Assembly: GCA_947652605.1 (NCBI GenBank)
Contig: OX393579.1
Coordinates: forward strand, 21,411,674-21,475,673
Length of the DNA: 64,000 bases
Direction: 5' to 3'
DNA from: Elmis aenea
Lineage: Eukaryota > Arthropoda > Insecta > Coleoptera > Elmidae
Of this stretch, positions 22,127 to 33,750 are shown in pieces; the stretch's first letter is position 1; every line of letters starts with the position of its first letter. Position numbers and translations under genes: made by a program. Below the pieces are notes generated by a model. That model was given only the letters and a program-made list of their open reading frames with translations. It ran no database searches and was not told where the DNA came from.

Positions 22127-22429
22127 ATAATAACGTTACATTTTTTTTGTCAGACTTCCATGTTCAACTTTTTTTTTTTTATTACATAGTTTATTTTTTT
22201 AAATTTATTTTAATAGATTTTAGTTATTAATTAGATATTGCATTAAAAAAAATAACATACCTGCAACGAAAAATTTTTGAAAAAAATGAGTTTCAAAATT
22301 GTTTATTATATTTTACGAAAACTTAGCAATCTTTGTATTTGAAAAAAGAATGCTGTGGAAATTGATGGTTCATAAATAGTGTAATTGCATTTTGTTATTT
22401 TCGGACGATAAATCATTATTTTGTGAGCA

Positions 22430-23700
22430 CTAAATTAAAAATGGACATTCTACCGAATGAATTTCTTCTGCAAGTGTGTATTCAAGGCGTTCCATACAAC
22501 TGTATTTGGAGTCGGATGGTTTCCCAAATTTTATCTTAATTTAATTTTTAAAAAATTGTTAGTGGCATCTACTAATAACTTTTTAAATCACTGGTCTACA
22601 TTCCGTTATACATACAGCTTAAAGGTTTCTATATAATGAAAATAAACGGTAATGATAGTGCCGTAAGCTGACCTTAAACCGCAAGCGTTAAAACGTGCTG
22701 TCGGGAGCGACCCGACATAGGACGCCAAAGGGTTATACATTTTATAGTTTTTATACAATAAGATTTTTTCATATTACAAATACAAAGATTGCCAAGTATC
22801 TACTTGTAAAAATAAATAAATAATTAGGATATTTTTTTTACAAACATTAATTTTTGTATGGTTATTGGACAATAGGTAATCAGACTAAAAAGTCCACTGT
22901 GTAATTTAGAAAAAACAAGTTGACTGACGCTGGTCTGATATATTTCATCGTCGTAAAAAAAACTTTTAACATCAATTTAACAATTTCCTGCGATTTACAA
23001 AATTACACCTTAACTTTATAGAAGTTTTCTCTTAAAATAATAACGTTATAGGGGTGCGACAGTCAAATTGGATCACCCGGTATAAGGTTAAAAAGATTAT
23101 TTCATAATACACGTTTTGAGATTATTTTTACAAAGGTCAGGAATACAATGTAAATTTAATTATCAAAAATTTGGCCTACTTTAATAAACAAGCCTATATA
23201 ATAGTTGTAGTTGCGTTGTTTTAACGCAATTGTTTAGCAAACAAAAGTAACATTCATTTGTACTGAAATGCAACAACTTAAAATGTTACCCGGCAAAAGG
23301 TAAACTTAACATCAAAAGGCTTCGTACTGCGAAGATAAATAAAGTTAACAAGTTTCACAATAAACAGATTATATTTTTAGAAAGTTTATAAATCTCCGTA
23401 CGTTTACGTTATGTAATTGCTCGTAATGTTTGTGTTTAAAAGTTTATTAGGGTTTAATTGTAGCATAAACTTGAACGATGTCTCTAAACACAAAATTAAA
23501 TTCTAAAAATACAAAGTTGACATTTCCCACCCACCTAAAACGTTAATACCGCGTGGTGCAAAAATATCTCCACTAAATGTTTCTCCATGAGTAAAAATAA
23601 CTATCAACAAATTTAAAATCGAATTTCTACTTTTAGTACTTTTTTGTATTTTATCCTTTACTAGCTTTTGACCCCGCGACTAAGTTAGCGAACATGTCGT
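22430..23700. other. Interior and right flank of the CCGGGTG element
   Basis: This stretch is AT-rich. A GC-richer island at about 22655-22730 contains TGTCGGGAGCGACCCGACA, a perfect small palindrome. No coding motifs are recognised. From 23081 to 23700 I see nothing. Confidence 0.4.
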
Positions 23701-23703
23701 TAT

Positions 23704-24572
23704 GTACCGTAAACCGAGGCTACTTTGACTTTGGGGGTCTGACTTTTCGCTATGAATATTTTATGTTTATGTTTTTACATTTACGAATTTTATGTTTATT
23801 CTTCCCATAGAACATACCTACCTATATAATATATGTTATCTAATTAGTAAAAGTGTGTCATCTACAGAAATATTCACTTTTTAAAAATTATCTTAAGTTT
23901 TAATTAATACCTATAGATAAAGTTGGTTTCTCCTGTTGCTTGATTGGGTTAAATTAAACAAAAGTTGCTGATTTTGAAAATTAAAGAATTTTATAAAGAA
24001 TAAACCTGTTTTCAAAACCAGCAACTTTCGTTTAATTTAATACCTATATGTATATAGCCTAACCTAACCTTACCCAGTATAAGTATTTTATTTTGTGTTA
24101 ATTTGCTTCTAAAGAAAAATATGTTTTTAACACCTAGTGTTTAGAAAGCAACCTAAAGGATTTTGTTTATTTTTTATACATGTTATTAAAATAACGTTAA
24201 ACTTTTATTAAAAATACGATTTATGCCAAGTATTTTGAAATTAATAAGCCTTTAACTCATGTTCTGGTTGTAAAAAATATTTTTTTTAAATATTAAGATG
24301 TCAAAGAAACCTCCACTGTAGTCGTTTTTTGACTTATAATTAAATTAAGTGCAATGTTAAAGTAGCCCCACACTCGGGGTTACTTTGACACCAAATTAAA
24401 TATTTTTTTAAAGTTTTGTTTTACCTCCCAGAAGCAATTTTACGTGGGGGATATATAGTGGACGGTTCTTTTGTTACGATGGACTTTATTCCAGGTCATT
24501 TAATCAAAAAATAAAAAAGTTACGTTGCAAAAACCTTCAAAACTATGTCAAAGTAGCCCCGGTTTACGGTAC
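23704..24572. mobile_element. TIR element with GTACCGTAAACC ends
   Basis: The left end GTACCGTAAACCGAGGCTAC continues into TTTGAC. It is matched in reverse complement by GTCAAAGTAGCCCCGGTTTACGGTAC at 24547-24572, giving 26-bp TIRs with 2 differences. A further partial inner copy (AAAGTAGCCCCACACTCGGG, followed by GTTACTTTGAC) lies at about 24361-24391. The element is about 870 bp with no coding motifs. I see no clear target duplication, so the superfamily is open. Confidence 0.65.
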
Positions 24573-25640
24573 CTTTATAACGTCCGAATATTATGCTGAG
24601 AGACCTCGAGCTTTTCGACTGAGACCCGCCCAAGAGCGGAGCTGGCAGCGAAGTGTTTGTAGTACGTTCAACAGGTAAAAGCAGAAACACATAACCACTC
24701 ACACCGCGCTGACCTGCACCGTACTGCGCGACGCGTGTAATCTTTGGAACGTTATTTCAAAAGAGTGTGTGCACACATACTCAGCACTGCTTTCCCGATC
24801 GGCGCTCAACAACGCGCGGAATAGATCCAACGCTTTTGGAAATTTGTCGAGGGAGCGGTGGGGAGTGCGATTATTTCAGCTTTAGTTTTTTCGAAATTTC
24901 TGTGGTGTATATGAAATAAAACAAATGCCACAATAAAAGCTCTGAAAATTACCAATTTTCAGAAAAGTATTTGAGTGATTTCCCTGATGTAACTGAGTTC
25001 TTCTGGTACACTTTCTTTTTTTCTTTAGTTTTAATTTTATATGAATGAAATTTTAGGCATATGATATGTGTAACAAATCGGATTACCAGAACATTATGTT
25101 ATGTTCACTATTGTTTCTTCCTGTTTCGCCAGGAATGACCCTAACTTTCTTATTTCAAATCAAACCCTGTATATTTTTACAAATAATTTTTGGACGATTT
25201 TTTTTTTATTAAATGTGCCGTGACCTACATAAAAGGTAGGATGTCAACAAGTGTCCAAAAACGTTTTTGTATATTTTTGTTGACATTTAGTTTACTTTAA
25301 TAGGCTTTTAAGGTTGCAGAATCGGTTTTTTGACAGAAAGTAAATTTTTTTAAATGTGATTTTACTAATTTTTATAATTATTGTATTAACTATACAATTC
25401 GTTAACCTGTAACCTGAAAATTCAATATGGCGCCTATAATAAACATTAAGGTTGACCAGCCCATCTTAAAAACTTAGTAGACTGGGTCGATATTACGCCA
25501 TGCAATTAGTACTTTACTTAACCTAGAAACACTAAATTCCTAATTTACAATGTTTACAATGAGAAAACTACAATTAAATTTAAAAAATGTCAGGATATTT
25601 TAGAATCTGGACACATTTTCAGCTTAGATTTTTACTTAGC
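24573..25640. other. GC-richer patch then AT-rich DNA
   Basis: 24590-24860 is much richer in G and C than its surroundings (for example GAGACCCGCCCAAGAGCGGA and CTGCGCGACGCGTG). It adjoins the right end of the previous element. I found no open frame with a recognisable motif, no promoter consensus and no paired ends. It could be a piece of a foreign repeat or a small CpG-rich regulatory region. 24870-25640 shows nothing. Confidence 0.35.
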
Positions 25641-26003
25641 ACGTAAATATATGTTACTGTAAAAGCCCAAATATTGGCAAATTTTAGGTTTAACCGGTAA
25701 ATCATAGCATTTACCATATTGGGTTGGTAAAAGTCTGGAATAAGCTTCATTATCATTACTTTAAAAAAACCTATTACGAACCTTTTTTAACCTTACCCTC
25801 TATTACTGACCAAATAAACGAAGGTCAAGTTAAAGGTTAGTTAAAGCTTTTTTTAAATAAAAACAAACGAAAAAGCCCGAAAGGAAGCGTTTACAAGCTT
25901 TTTTCGGACTTCCACTACTTCACTACGGTAAATGCTAGGATTTACAGGTAAAACCGAAGATTGATCAATATTTGGGTGTTTACCGTAACATATTCACTTA
26001 CTT
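25640..26003. repeat. Inverted repeat pair, about 75-bp arms
   Basis: The left arm (about 25640-25718) includes ATGTTACTGTAAAAGCCCAA and GTAAATCATAGCATTTACC. The right arm (about 25924-26003) includes GTAAATGCTAGGATTTAC and GTTTACCGTAACAT. This is probably a TIR element of about 360 bp. No target duplication is assigned. Confidence 0.55.
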
Positions 26004-26004
26004 G

Positions 26005-27077
26005 CTAGTTTAGGCATTCTTTAACCTGTAAAGATTTTTGAGATTCCCTTGTTCTTGATCTTACATAAACCTTGCATAGGTATCTAAAAATATATTGATT
26101 AATTGTAAACATTTACACTGTCAACACTAAATTATTTTCTTTTGCTGAAGACTAGATCAACTGTTCAAAATTAGTAATCGACAAAGAATCAAAATATAAT
26201 CGAATAATAATTGTTATTAAAAAATCTAAAGCGGTAATGGATATGAATATAAATTTAAAATTATTCAGTTGCTATAAAAAACATAATGTAAAAATTATGA
26301 AATTAGTAAAACCCTATATGGCTTTTAAAAATGAACTCTTCACATAAAATTTACTTAAAGGTTATATAATTAAAAGAATGTGTTTTTGACTTGTAGTATT
26401 ACCTAACTAACCTTGTGTTTTTTATACAGTTTGTTTAAAAAATGATCGAAATGGAGCAATACAACTATTTTAAGCACGGTTTTAAATTACATTTATTTTA
26501 CGTATAGCATAAATTTTACAAATAATTTACTTAAAAATTTTTTTTAAAAACTCTAAATATTTGTTTTTTTTTGCATAATTTAGCATAGTCAGTTACAGGC
26601 AATTATGGGTAACACCACGAATTTAGCTAAAAAAATGTGATTTTAATATTTTTACATTAGAAAATAAAATTAATTCCAGAATAAATAACGTTGTTATTTT
26701 ACACGTTCTGATTTAAAAAAAACACAATTTATTGCCAGGTATATTCTCGAATGAAAAATATTGCACACCCACACCCGCGCATGTATAATACTTGCAATGC
26801 GCTTTCAAGGCAGTATCAATGAAAAATAAAAGAAACGAAAACATCCACCTACGTCCTAGTATGTATGATAATACGGAATCCATTACCAACTTTTATCGCA
26901 GTTTATATTGGTGTAGGATGAACAAAAAATATGTTCGTTTTTCTTTATTGGCTTTGGGTTGGTTGCCTTTTTATATATTTCATCGTTTTTGATGTTTTAT
27001 TGGAGGATGAAATAACCGCACATTCGGGATTTAAAAAAAAAAACAAGGTATTCAGTAAAACCCAATGGTAATTTATA
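26005..27077. other. AT-rich stretch, nothing recognised
   Basis: I see no paired ends, no tandem repeats and no coding motifs. A 66-codon plus frame near 26792 has no recognisable features. Confidence 0.45.
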
Positions 27078-27652
27078 TACAGGGTGGTGCTTTTTTCGAT
27101 GCTCACCATTGCTATCTTGGAAACGGTAAGAGGTATCAGGTCGGTTAAATTAGAGAAAAGTTGCACATTTTTATGGCGATTGAGAATCTGAAAAGAAATC
27201 GTGGATATTTTGATTCGTTTTTAATTTATTAGAAAAAAACTGAAAAATGTGATTTTAGAAAAATATTATTATCTTCCCTACAATTGACGCTATTTCATTT
27301 AAACTTGGTAACTTTATGTTTTTGACCGTCCTGAGTTTGATAACGTCAACAGAAATTTTCTAAGCCTTCTAGATTTCAAGTTGCGATAGTCAACTTTTTT
27401 ATTTCTTATGGTCGCCATATTGGATTTTTACACCATCAGACAGACAAAAAAATTTGCTTTTCAGATTGGTAACCAACATACTTTTTTCTTTCAAAAAACT
27501 TGTTGAAATTTGAAAACTTGTATAAATAATCTATAAAATCGTGAATGTTCTGAAAAACAATTGAAATTATAATAAAAATAAAAGTGACACAATATTTTAT
27601 AGATCTAATAAAATAACGAAATGACAATAAAATTAAAACACCAGATAAATAA

Positions 27653-28222
27653 TTATTTAAATTGTTTAAAGTGCGCCCCGTTATGTATGATGTAGTGGTT
27701 AGTCCTCAAATTCATTTCGTCCACTGCCTTTATGGTGCCTGTACACCTGAGAGTAAAGTACTCTCGAGAGTAGCGTCGCCAAGGATACAGCCCCTGATAG
27801 TAACTCGCGATTGGCTGTATCCTTGGCGACGCTACTCTCGAGAGTACTTTACTCTCAGGTGTACAGGCACCATTAGGATAGTTTGTCTCGAAATTGAGTC
27901 GAAAGCATTTTTGATTTTAAGGCGAAGAAGTTCAATATTTTCCGTTAGAGTTGCATAAAAAGCATCAATGTAAAAGTAAGCCATAGGCGTTAAACATGGC
28001 GATCGCTGAGGCCAATGAACAGGACCAAACGTACCAAGTCATGAATTTTGAAAGCGTACATCTAAATTAATATCCTTTTACAATGCGGGCGTTGTGAGGA
28101 CCAGCTCCTTCTTGCTGAAACTACTGATGATTTTGAATTGTTAATAATGGCAATTCGCCTAACATATCTTCTAAATATGTTTCCAACAATCTTAATTTCG
28201 TTATCATTAGACCAATAAATTT
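27653..28222 (-). pseudogene. C-terminal DDE_3-type transposase remnant (FB4 loop)
   Basis: Minus-strand frames read LETYLEDMLGELPLL, then FQQEGAGPHNARIVKGY, matching the WFQQDGAPxHxARxVRxYL block of DDE_3 transposases. The Trp is a stop and the catalytic Asp is Glu. After a frameshift comes GPVHWPQRSPCLTPMAYFY, where the family has GPxxWPxRSPDLTPLDFFLWG; the third catalytic Asp is Ala here. Then come LTENIELLRLKIKNAFDSIS and, past a nested MITE at 27733-27871, TNHYIIHNGAHFKQF before a TAA at 27653-27655. The spacing and order fit the family C-terminus. At least three inactivating changes are present. The stop lies about 573 bp from the left terminus, leaving a long 3' non-coding end. Confidence 0.75.
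27733..27871. mobile_element. Perfect hairpin MITE, TTA duplication (PIF/Harbinger-like)
   Basis: This is a 139-bp element of two perfect 60-bp inverted arms around a 19-bp loop, with ends TGGTGCCTGTACACCTGAGA. TTA is duplicated at 27730-27732 and 27872-27874. A 3-bp TTA/TAA duplication suits PIF/Harbinger. It interrupts the transposase remnant in FB4, and removing it plus one TTA restores local continuity of that frame. No differences between the arms suggest a recent insertion or arm homogenisation. Confidence 0.75.
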
Positions 28223-28704
28223 TCTGTAGCTTTTATTTATATCATAGTTTCAATTGTTTTTCAGAGCATTCTCGATTTTATGAATTATTTACACAAGTTT
28301 TAAAATTTCAACAAGTTTTTTGAAAGAAAAAAGGTATGTTAGTTACCAATCTGAAAAGCTAATTTTTTTGTCTGTGATGGTGTAAAAATCCAATATGGCG
28401 GCCATAAGAAATAAGGCTTAGAAAATTTCTGTTGACGTCATCAAACCCAGGACAGTCAAAAACATAAAGTTACCAAGTTTAAATGATTTAACGTCAATGA
28501 TAGGCAAGATAGTAATATTTTTGTTAAATCACATTTTTTAGTTTTTTTTGTAATAAATCGGAAACGAATCAATCCAGGATTTCTTTTCAGATTCTTAATC
28601 GCCATAAAAATGTGCAACTTTTCTCTAATTTAACCGACCTTGTATCTCTTACCGTTTCCAAGATAGCAATGGTGAGCATCGAAAAAAGCACCACTCTGTA
28701 TAGC

Positions 28705-29340
28705 TAAAATAAATTCAATCAACATAACAAAATATTTGTTTTTTTAAATTTTTGTAATTTTTTAATATTGAGAAAGCTAGTAAACATGTTACTAATCAGT
28801 TCATTTGTTTTAAAAGTGGTGGTTATATAACATAGAAACTGACGATTGTAATAATTATGCTGCTCAACGATACTTTAATTTTTTGAACAAATCCACTATT
28901 TACAGATAAAATGCTTGAATTAGCAAATTTTTTTAAATCCTAAATATATCCGTTGCAGTTGTCTATAGAAAAAGTTACTAAGGAAAAAGATTATAAGTAC
29001 TTTTACACACTATAAAATAGCAACATTCATTTGTTAAAAAATGAAAAAGTTGCATTTTTATAAACGGAAACCATAGCTGGCTCTGAAATTATAACGACAC
29101 CGAAATACAAAGTGCATAAATGTTATAACTTCTATGCATGTTGTAACTCTAATCTATATAGAAACAGACAATTATTACAATGGCATCAAAGTTTGGTAAT
29201 CGAGTCAATAGCTACATCACACGTTTTAGTAGTGATTGAATTTCCTCGCCAAATTATGCAAATCCCAATATATCCACCTCGTATTATATTTTAATAGTAA
29301 ATTTAAATTGCTATCGAACGTATGTCGTAATGGTACGAAT
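28705..29340. repeat. Arm-like fragment with the shared internal motif
   Basis: At about 29045-29090 the sequence AAAAAGTTGCATTTTTATAA, followed by ACGGAAACCATAGCTGGCT, matches a block inside the FB2 and FB5 arms. No CAGGGTG end is adjacent. The rest is AT-rich with nothing recognised. Confidence 0.4.
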
Positions 29341-29784
29341 TCTGTTTAAATTTTAAATACAGTGTGTACAAAAAAAAAACGTAACGGATCAATATCTCGT
29401 CTTATGACAACTTTACAGAAAAAGTTTTATACAAAAATTGTTTGTCGTCATTTACCACATAACCTTCAATTATTTTCAACTATACACAGCGTTTTGTTTT
29501 TGCGCACCGATACGTCACTATGTTTTTTTTAAAATGATACACCTAGTATATTTTATAGTATTTAGATGTAAAATTGAATTATCTTTCTAAAACATTAAGG
29601 TTTTATGTATCTAAATTCAGTTGTTTTTGAGTTATTTAAGTTTTTATAAAAATATTGACAGAAACAGCAGTCTAAAAAAATAATGATATTTCACAACTTG
29701 GCTATGTCAGAACGAATTCCTTTGCAACTTTGTAGGACAATAGTGTCACAATGGTTGTTGACTAGTTAAAATTTTAAAATGATA

Positions 29785-29855
29785 CACAGGGTGTTCCTTA
29801 TGCCCGGTCAAACTTTAAACACGAATAAGTCAGTTTTTTTAAATGGTACACCCTA
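29785..29855. repeat. Short CAGGGTGTTCC module
   Basis: A 71-bp unit runs from ACAGGGTGTTCCTTATG to AAATGGTACACCCTATATAT. It has the same ends and layout as the modules inside the FB1 arms and the end blocks of repeat family A. It is a minimal non-autonomous unit or a fragment. Confidence 0.5.
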
Positions 29856-29859
29856 TATA

Positions 29860-31440
29860 TTTTTACATTTTCTTAATAATAATGCAATTTTCTTTAAAAA
29901 GTATTAAAGGTCAATTATGTCTAAAATCAGTATTTCTTAAGTTATTGCGGTTTCTTTGATACAAACAATATTTAATAGCACTAAACTAGTAGGCTTTGGA
30001 AATATCTTGAAAATTTGTTTTAAATGTCGAATGCAACTCCATTTTTACCTTTTGACTGTATTTTGCATTGTGTTTTTAATTAATTTTAAAAGAAAAAATA
30101 TATATTTTGCGCTCTACGATGTTTGGAGAGCGCTTAACAGGCTGGTCAATGATTTTTATTTAGAATGATATAATGAATTTATTAGATATAAAAAGGTCAT
30201 AAAAACTTTTGTGATGGCAAAGCAAGACGCGTAAATATTTAAAATTAGTACTTAATTTAGTTTAGTTTAATTTTATTTCTTATTAAGTTTAGTTATTTCG
30301 AAAAATCTTCGAGTTTAATAACAATACAATTTACAAATTTAAAAAAATTGTTTGATTTATGTTTATATAAATAGGTAAATGATATTTTTAAAATTTGATG
30401 TATTTTCTTTCAAAAATTTCTTTTTTTTTTCATGCTGTATTTTATTTTTGTGTAGATATTTTAAAAAAATGTAGTTTTAAAAGAAAAAAGTTTAATAGTT
30501 ATTTTAGGAAAATTGAGAGGGGGAGCAAAAAGCTTTTAGCACAAGGGCGCCTCCTACCCACGGCGTGGCACTGCAGTTTACCATGCTTTTAAAATTGAAT
30601 GGCATAGGATAGCCCAATTTTTTACGTCACAATAGGTTTCTAATAATGTTTTATATTTTATTAGCGTCTGAAAACTAATTTTGATAATTTAATCGCATTT
30701 TGTAATTATTTTCTTGACATCAAGAATTCGCAATGTGTTTTTATATTTGAAAAACTATTTTTATACTTTTTATGTTGTCAAAGTTACTTATAAATAGGAT
30801 CTATGAAAATGCTGGTTTAGCTTAACATGGTTTGGACTTCTTCAGTTTTAATAAAGTTTATCGAGTTCTTGGAATCGAGAATTTTCCTGGTTCTAGAAGT
30901 CGATTTGAAGCAATTGGATTTCGGTATGTTGCCGCACTCCATAAAGATAGGTTTAATTAAAGTTGTTTTTCGTAGTAAAAATAACAAAAGTAAGAATAGG
31001 TCTGTACTCCCACACCTAACGTAATAAATTAAAGCTACTACAGCAGTTCATGTTTACAAAGAAACGTTTTTGAGTAACAGCAATAAAACATCAATAAAAT
31101 AACGAACTTGCATAGTTTTAAACTGGTTAAGCACATTACAATTTATTGTTCAAATCTGCCAGTAAAAGGTGATTTTTATTGATCTCAGCCAATATTCAGA
31201 TTATATAAAATGTAGGTATAATTAAACCTCTGAAAAATAGTTCATTAAATGCATACTTAAATTATTAGAGTGATTCGATTATATGATATAAATAACGGTG
31301 TCAAGGTGATATTACACAAGAAGAAATCGCAGTTAGGTTTTGTTATAAAAAATTTCGTAAGTTTTTAAAAGAGAATTCGATTTAGAATGTTAGAAATAAA
31401 AAATGTACGAGGCATTCTATTTAATATAACAAAGTTACCA
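29860..31440. other. AT-rich stretch, nothing recognised
   Basis: I see no paired ends or coding motifs. A small GC-richer piece at 30519-30590 (GGGCGCCTCCTACCCACGGC) is unassigned. Confidence 0.45.
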
Positions 31441-31451
31441 TTGAGAAAACT

Positions 31452-32400
31452 TTTGGAATCATAATTCCAACGCGGGATCAATGGGAGCGTCAAGAAATAG
31501 AGCTAAATGGCCAAGTCTGGTATACAGACGGGTCAAAAACGCAAAATGGCACAGGCTGTGGAATATAGGGAGCAGCACAACTGAGACACAGCACATCTGT
31601 AAGCCTTGGACAGTGTGCAACCATATTTAAAGCCGAGATGTACGCTATGCACTTATGCTCAGAAACACTATTAGAAAGATTTTAATAATAAAAGAATCTT
31701 CATAGTGTCCGACAGCCAAGCAGCGTTAAAAGCTCTTGGCTCGTCGGAAGTAAACTCAGGATTTGTTCTGAACTGCCTACAGGCACTAAACGTGCTGGGA
31801 AGCAGGAATAATCTTAAACTGGTATGGTGCCCAGGGCACACTAATATACCAGGGAACGAGAAGGCAGACCGCCTCGCCAAAATTGGCAGCGAGACACCTT
31901 TCTTCGGATCAGCACCCGCAGTTGGTACATCCTATGGAACAGCTAAGCGGTGTCTTAATGATTTATTAATACAAGGGCAAAATGCTCATTGGAAAAAACT
32001 TGAAGGATAAGTTCATTCTAAGGCTATCCTGTCAATGGTCTTTAAAGAAAAGACAGAAGAAATGCTCAGGATGAGCAACCGCAGGACTCGTCACAGGACA
32101 CTGTGGGCTAAAAAACACTTCTGCATAGTAGAGACCGACATATCCAGAGGATGTGGTGAAAAAGAAGAAACTCCTCTTTACGTAATATGCCAGTGTGAAG
32201 GATTCACACCCTATCGGCTTACGCTTCTAGGGATGGAAAAAGCAAACTAAGAAGAGTTAAGGAAAACACCCTAAAAAAAATCTTGGACTTTTTCAAAAAC
32301 ACAAGAATCCTTTGAGGGGTCATCACCAGAGAGTACAATAGACCAATAGTACAGGAACCCGAAAGTAAACCACCTCCGCGGAAATAATTTAAAAAAAAAA
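31452..32400 (+). pseudogene. LINE RNase H domain and 3' end
   Basis: The translation shows an RNase H domain in order. VWYTDGSKTQNGTGCGI carries the first Asp, IFKAEMYAM the Glu and IVSDSQAALKAL the second Asp. LVWCPGHTNIPGNEKADRLA carries the His and last Asp. This is the DEDD arrangement typical of jockey, I and related LINE clades. It is followed by a zinc-knuckle-like CGEKEETPLYVICQCEGF near 32155-32210 and an A-rich 3' end at 32388-32400. A TAG near 31567, a frameshift and TAA stops near 31684, and a TAA at 32008 break the frame. It removes RNA from RNA-DNA hybrids during retrotransposition. It is probably a 5'-truncated insertion, though no target duplication was found. Confidence 0.85.
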
Positions 32401-33748
32401 CTGATTGGTGCGCGAAAACAAAACACTCGGTGTAGCTGAAAATAATTTTAGGTGTAGTGCCTGATATCCTCCAACAAATTTTGTGAATTGTTTTTTTAAC
32501 TTTGAATAATAAACCAGATATGCAGAAAATAGGTACTAGATGGACACCGTGAACGTCAAAATTACATCGATTATTTTTATAATTTTTTATTCACATTAGG
32601 GTGGTAGAAGGCGATGTTGCAAAAGTTTTAGGATTAACTTAGTTCTGAATTTTTGCAAGAGATTATGTTTAGCATGTAAATTTCCATTTTTTGCTGCACC
32701 AAGAGGCAATAAATTTCGTGCATAATTGTAAAAATGGTAATAGTCGTAAAACCTGCAACGTCTCTGTCATTACGCTTTTCAGATAAAATGAATCATTAAA
32801 ACTGGCTGGCTGTTTCCACGTTATAATAAAAGCGTCCCTTGTTTCGTTGTAAAAGTTATTATGCTTTTAAAACCCTTGCAATTTTTGTCCTACCTTATAA
32901 AAATCTAGATGATTTATATGCGGTCTAATAATGCCTTATCATAATATAATTTATTGCCCTGGAAGACGACTTTAATGTGTCATATAAATGTATGATATTG
33001 CACTAGACGTATCGGTTCGTTTCCGGAATTCCACTTATTTAAAAGCCATTCAATCTGTCACGAGTTCCAAACATGTGAAATACTATCTCATTTGGGAAAG
33101 AATTATCACTATCAGAAGATAAATTCTAGGAAATAGTCTATATGTTTTCTCGGATAGCTCATTCTTATAACTAGACAACTTCGTTTAATCAAATTGTAAT
33201 GCGTTTTGGTTGATGAATAGTATGAGTGAGTTTTTAAAAACAACCCCATTTAAAATGCGCATTTTAAGGTCTTTTAAGACCTCTTGAAAAGATATACGCA
33301 AAGGAAGGCTATTCTTGGCGAGTTTTAACATCGTCTAGCCTGTTTTTATAGTAAATCGATTCGAAATCATTTATTCGCGTTCAGTTTAAAGTTCAAACGC
33401 CTTAAAAATTTTATGTTTACCATCGACTTTCTGATATACCGAAACACGTTTCGACTATTTACGTTCTAAAGAAGGTGGAACAATTGCGTTTGTGTGTTAA
33501 TATAGCGAAACTGGATTTTTAAAGTTAAAATAAGAGTACCATTATAGAATTTTTACTCGTTTGATTAGTTTTTAGATAAAACAGGTAAATAAAAATGTAA
33601 ACCAATATATTAAAATAAAAATTTGCTGTTTATTTATGTCAGAGCCAACTATCGTCTTTATTTATTCAAAGGAGGCAACTTTGTCAATTCTTTCAGGATT
33701 CAAATTTTGCTTTAAGAAATTATGTCGCCGTTTTGCAATTACAAAATA
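32401..33748. other. AT-rich stretch with one foldback-like motif
   Basis: A GTCAGAGCCAACTATCGTC block near 33639 resembles the shared ATAGTTGGCTATGAC motif of the foldback arms. Nothing else is recognised. Confidence 0.4.
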
Positions 33749-33750
33749 TA

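Larger units (their letters stand above)
20531..23080. mobile_element. CCGGGTG-ended TIR element carrying foldback FB3
   Basis: The left end CCGTGTGCTTTAGTTTAACT and the right end (minus strand) CCGGGTGATCCAATTTGACT each lead into a GCACCCC(C)TATAAC-like block of about 36 bp. TA lies on both outer sides. FB3 at 20641-22126 is inserted in it, and without FB3 the element is about 1.06 kb. A second, shorter copy of the family is at 33751-34175. No transposase is recognised. Dinucleotide TA boundaries suggest a Tc1/mariner-type mobiliser, but that is inference. Confidence 0.6.
27080..28698. mobile_element. Foldback element FB4 with transposase 3' end in its loop
   Basis: This is a 1619-bp element with ends CAGGGTGGTGCTTTTTTCGA (the right end has one change, CACTCTG), bounded by TA. 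The arms are 27080-27584 and 28230-28698, inverted copies with scattered differences. Near the ends they carry CTTGGAAACGGTAAGAGGTA and GGTCGGTTAAAT. The 645-bp loop contains the C-terminal part of a transposase on the minus strand plus a nested hairpin MITE. The right arm joins inside the coding frame. This mirrors FB2, but here the 3' end of the parent transposon was kept and its terminus duplicated in inverted orientation. Confidence 0.88.

Noticed and set aside
29112..29294. 60-codon frame with cysteines near its start
   Set aside because: No zinc-finger spacing or other motif is present. It lies beside a foldback-arm-like block.
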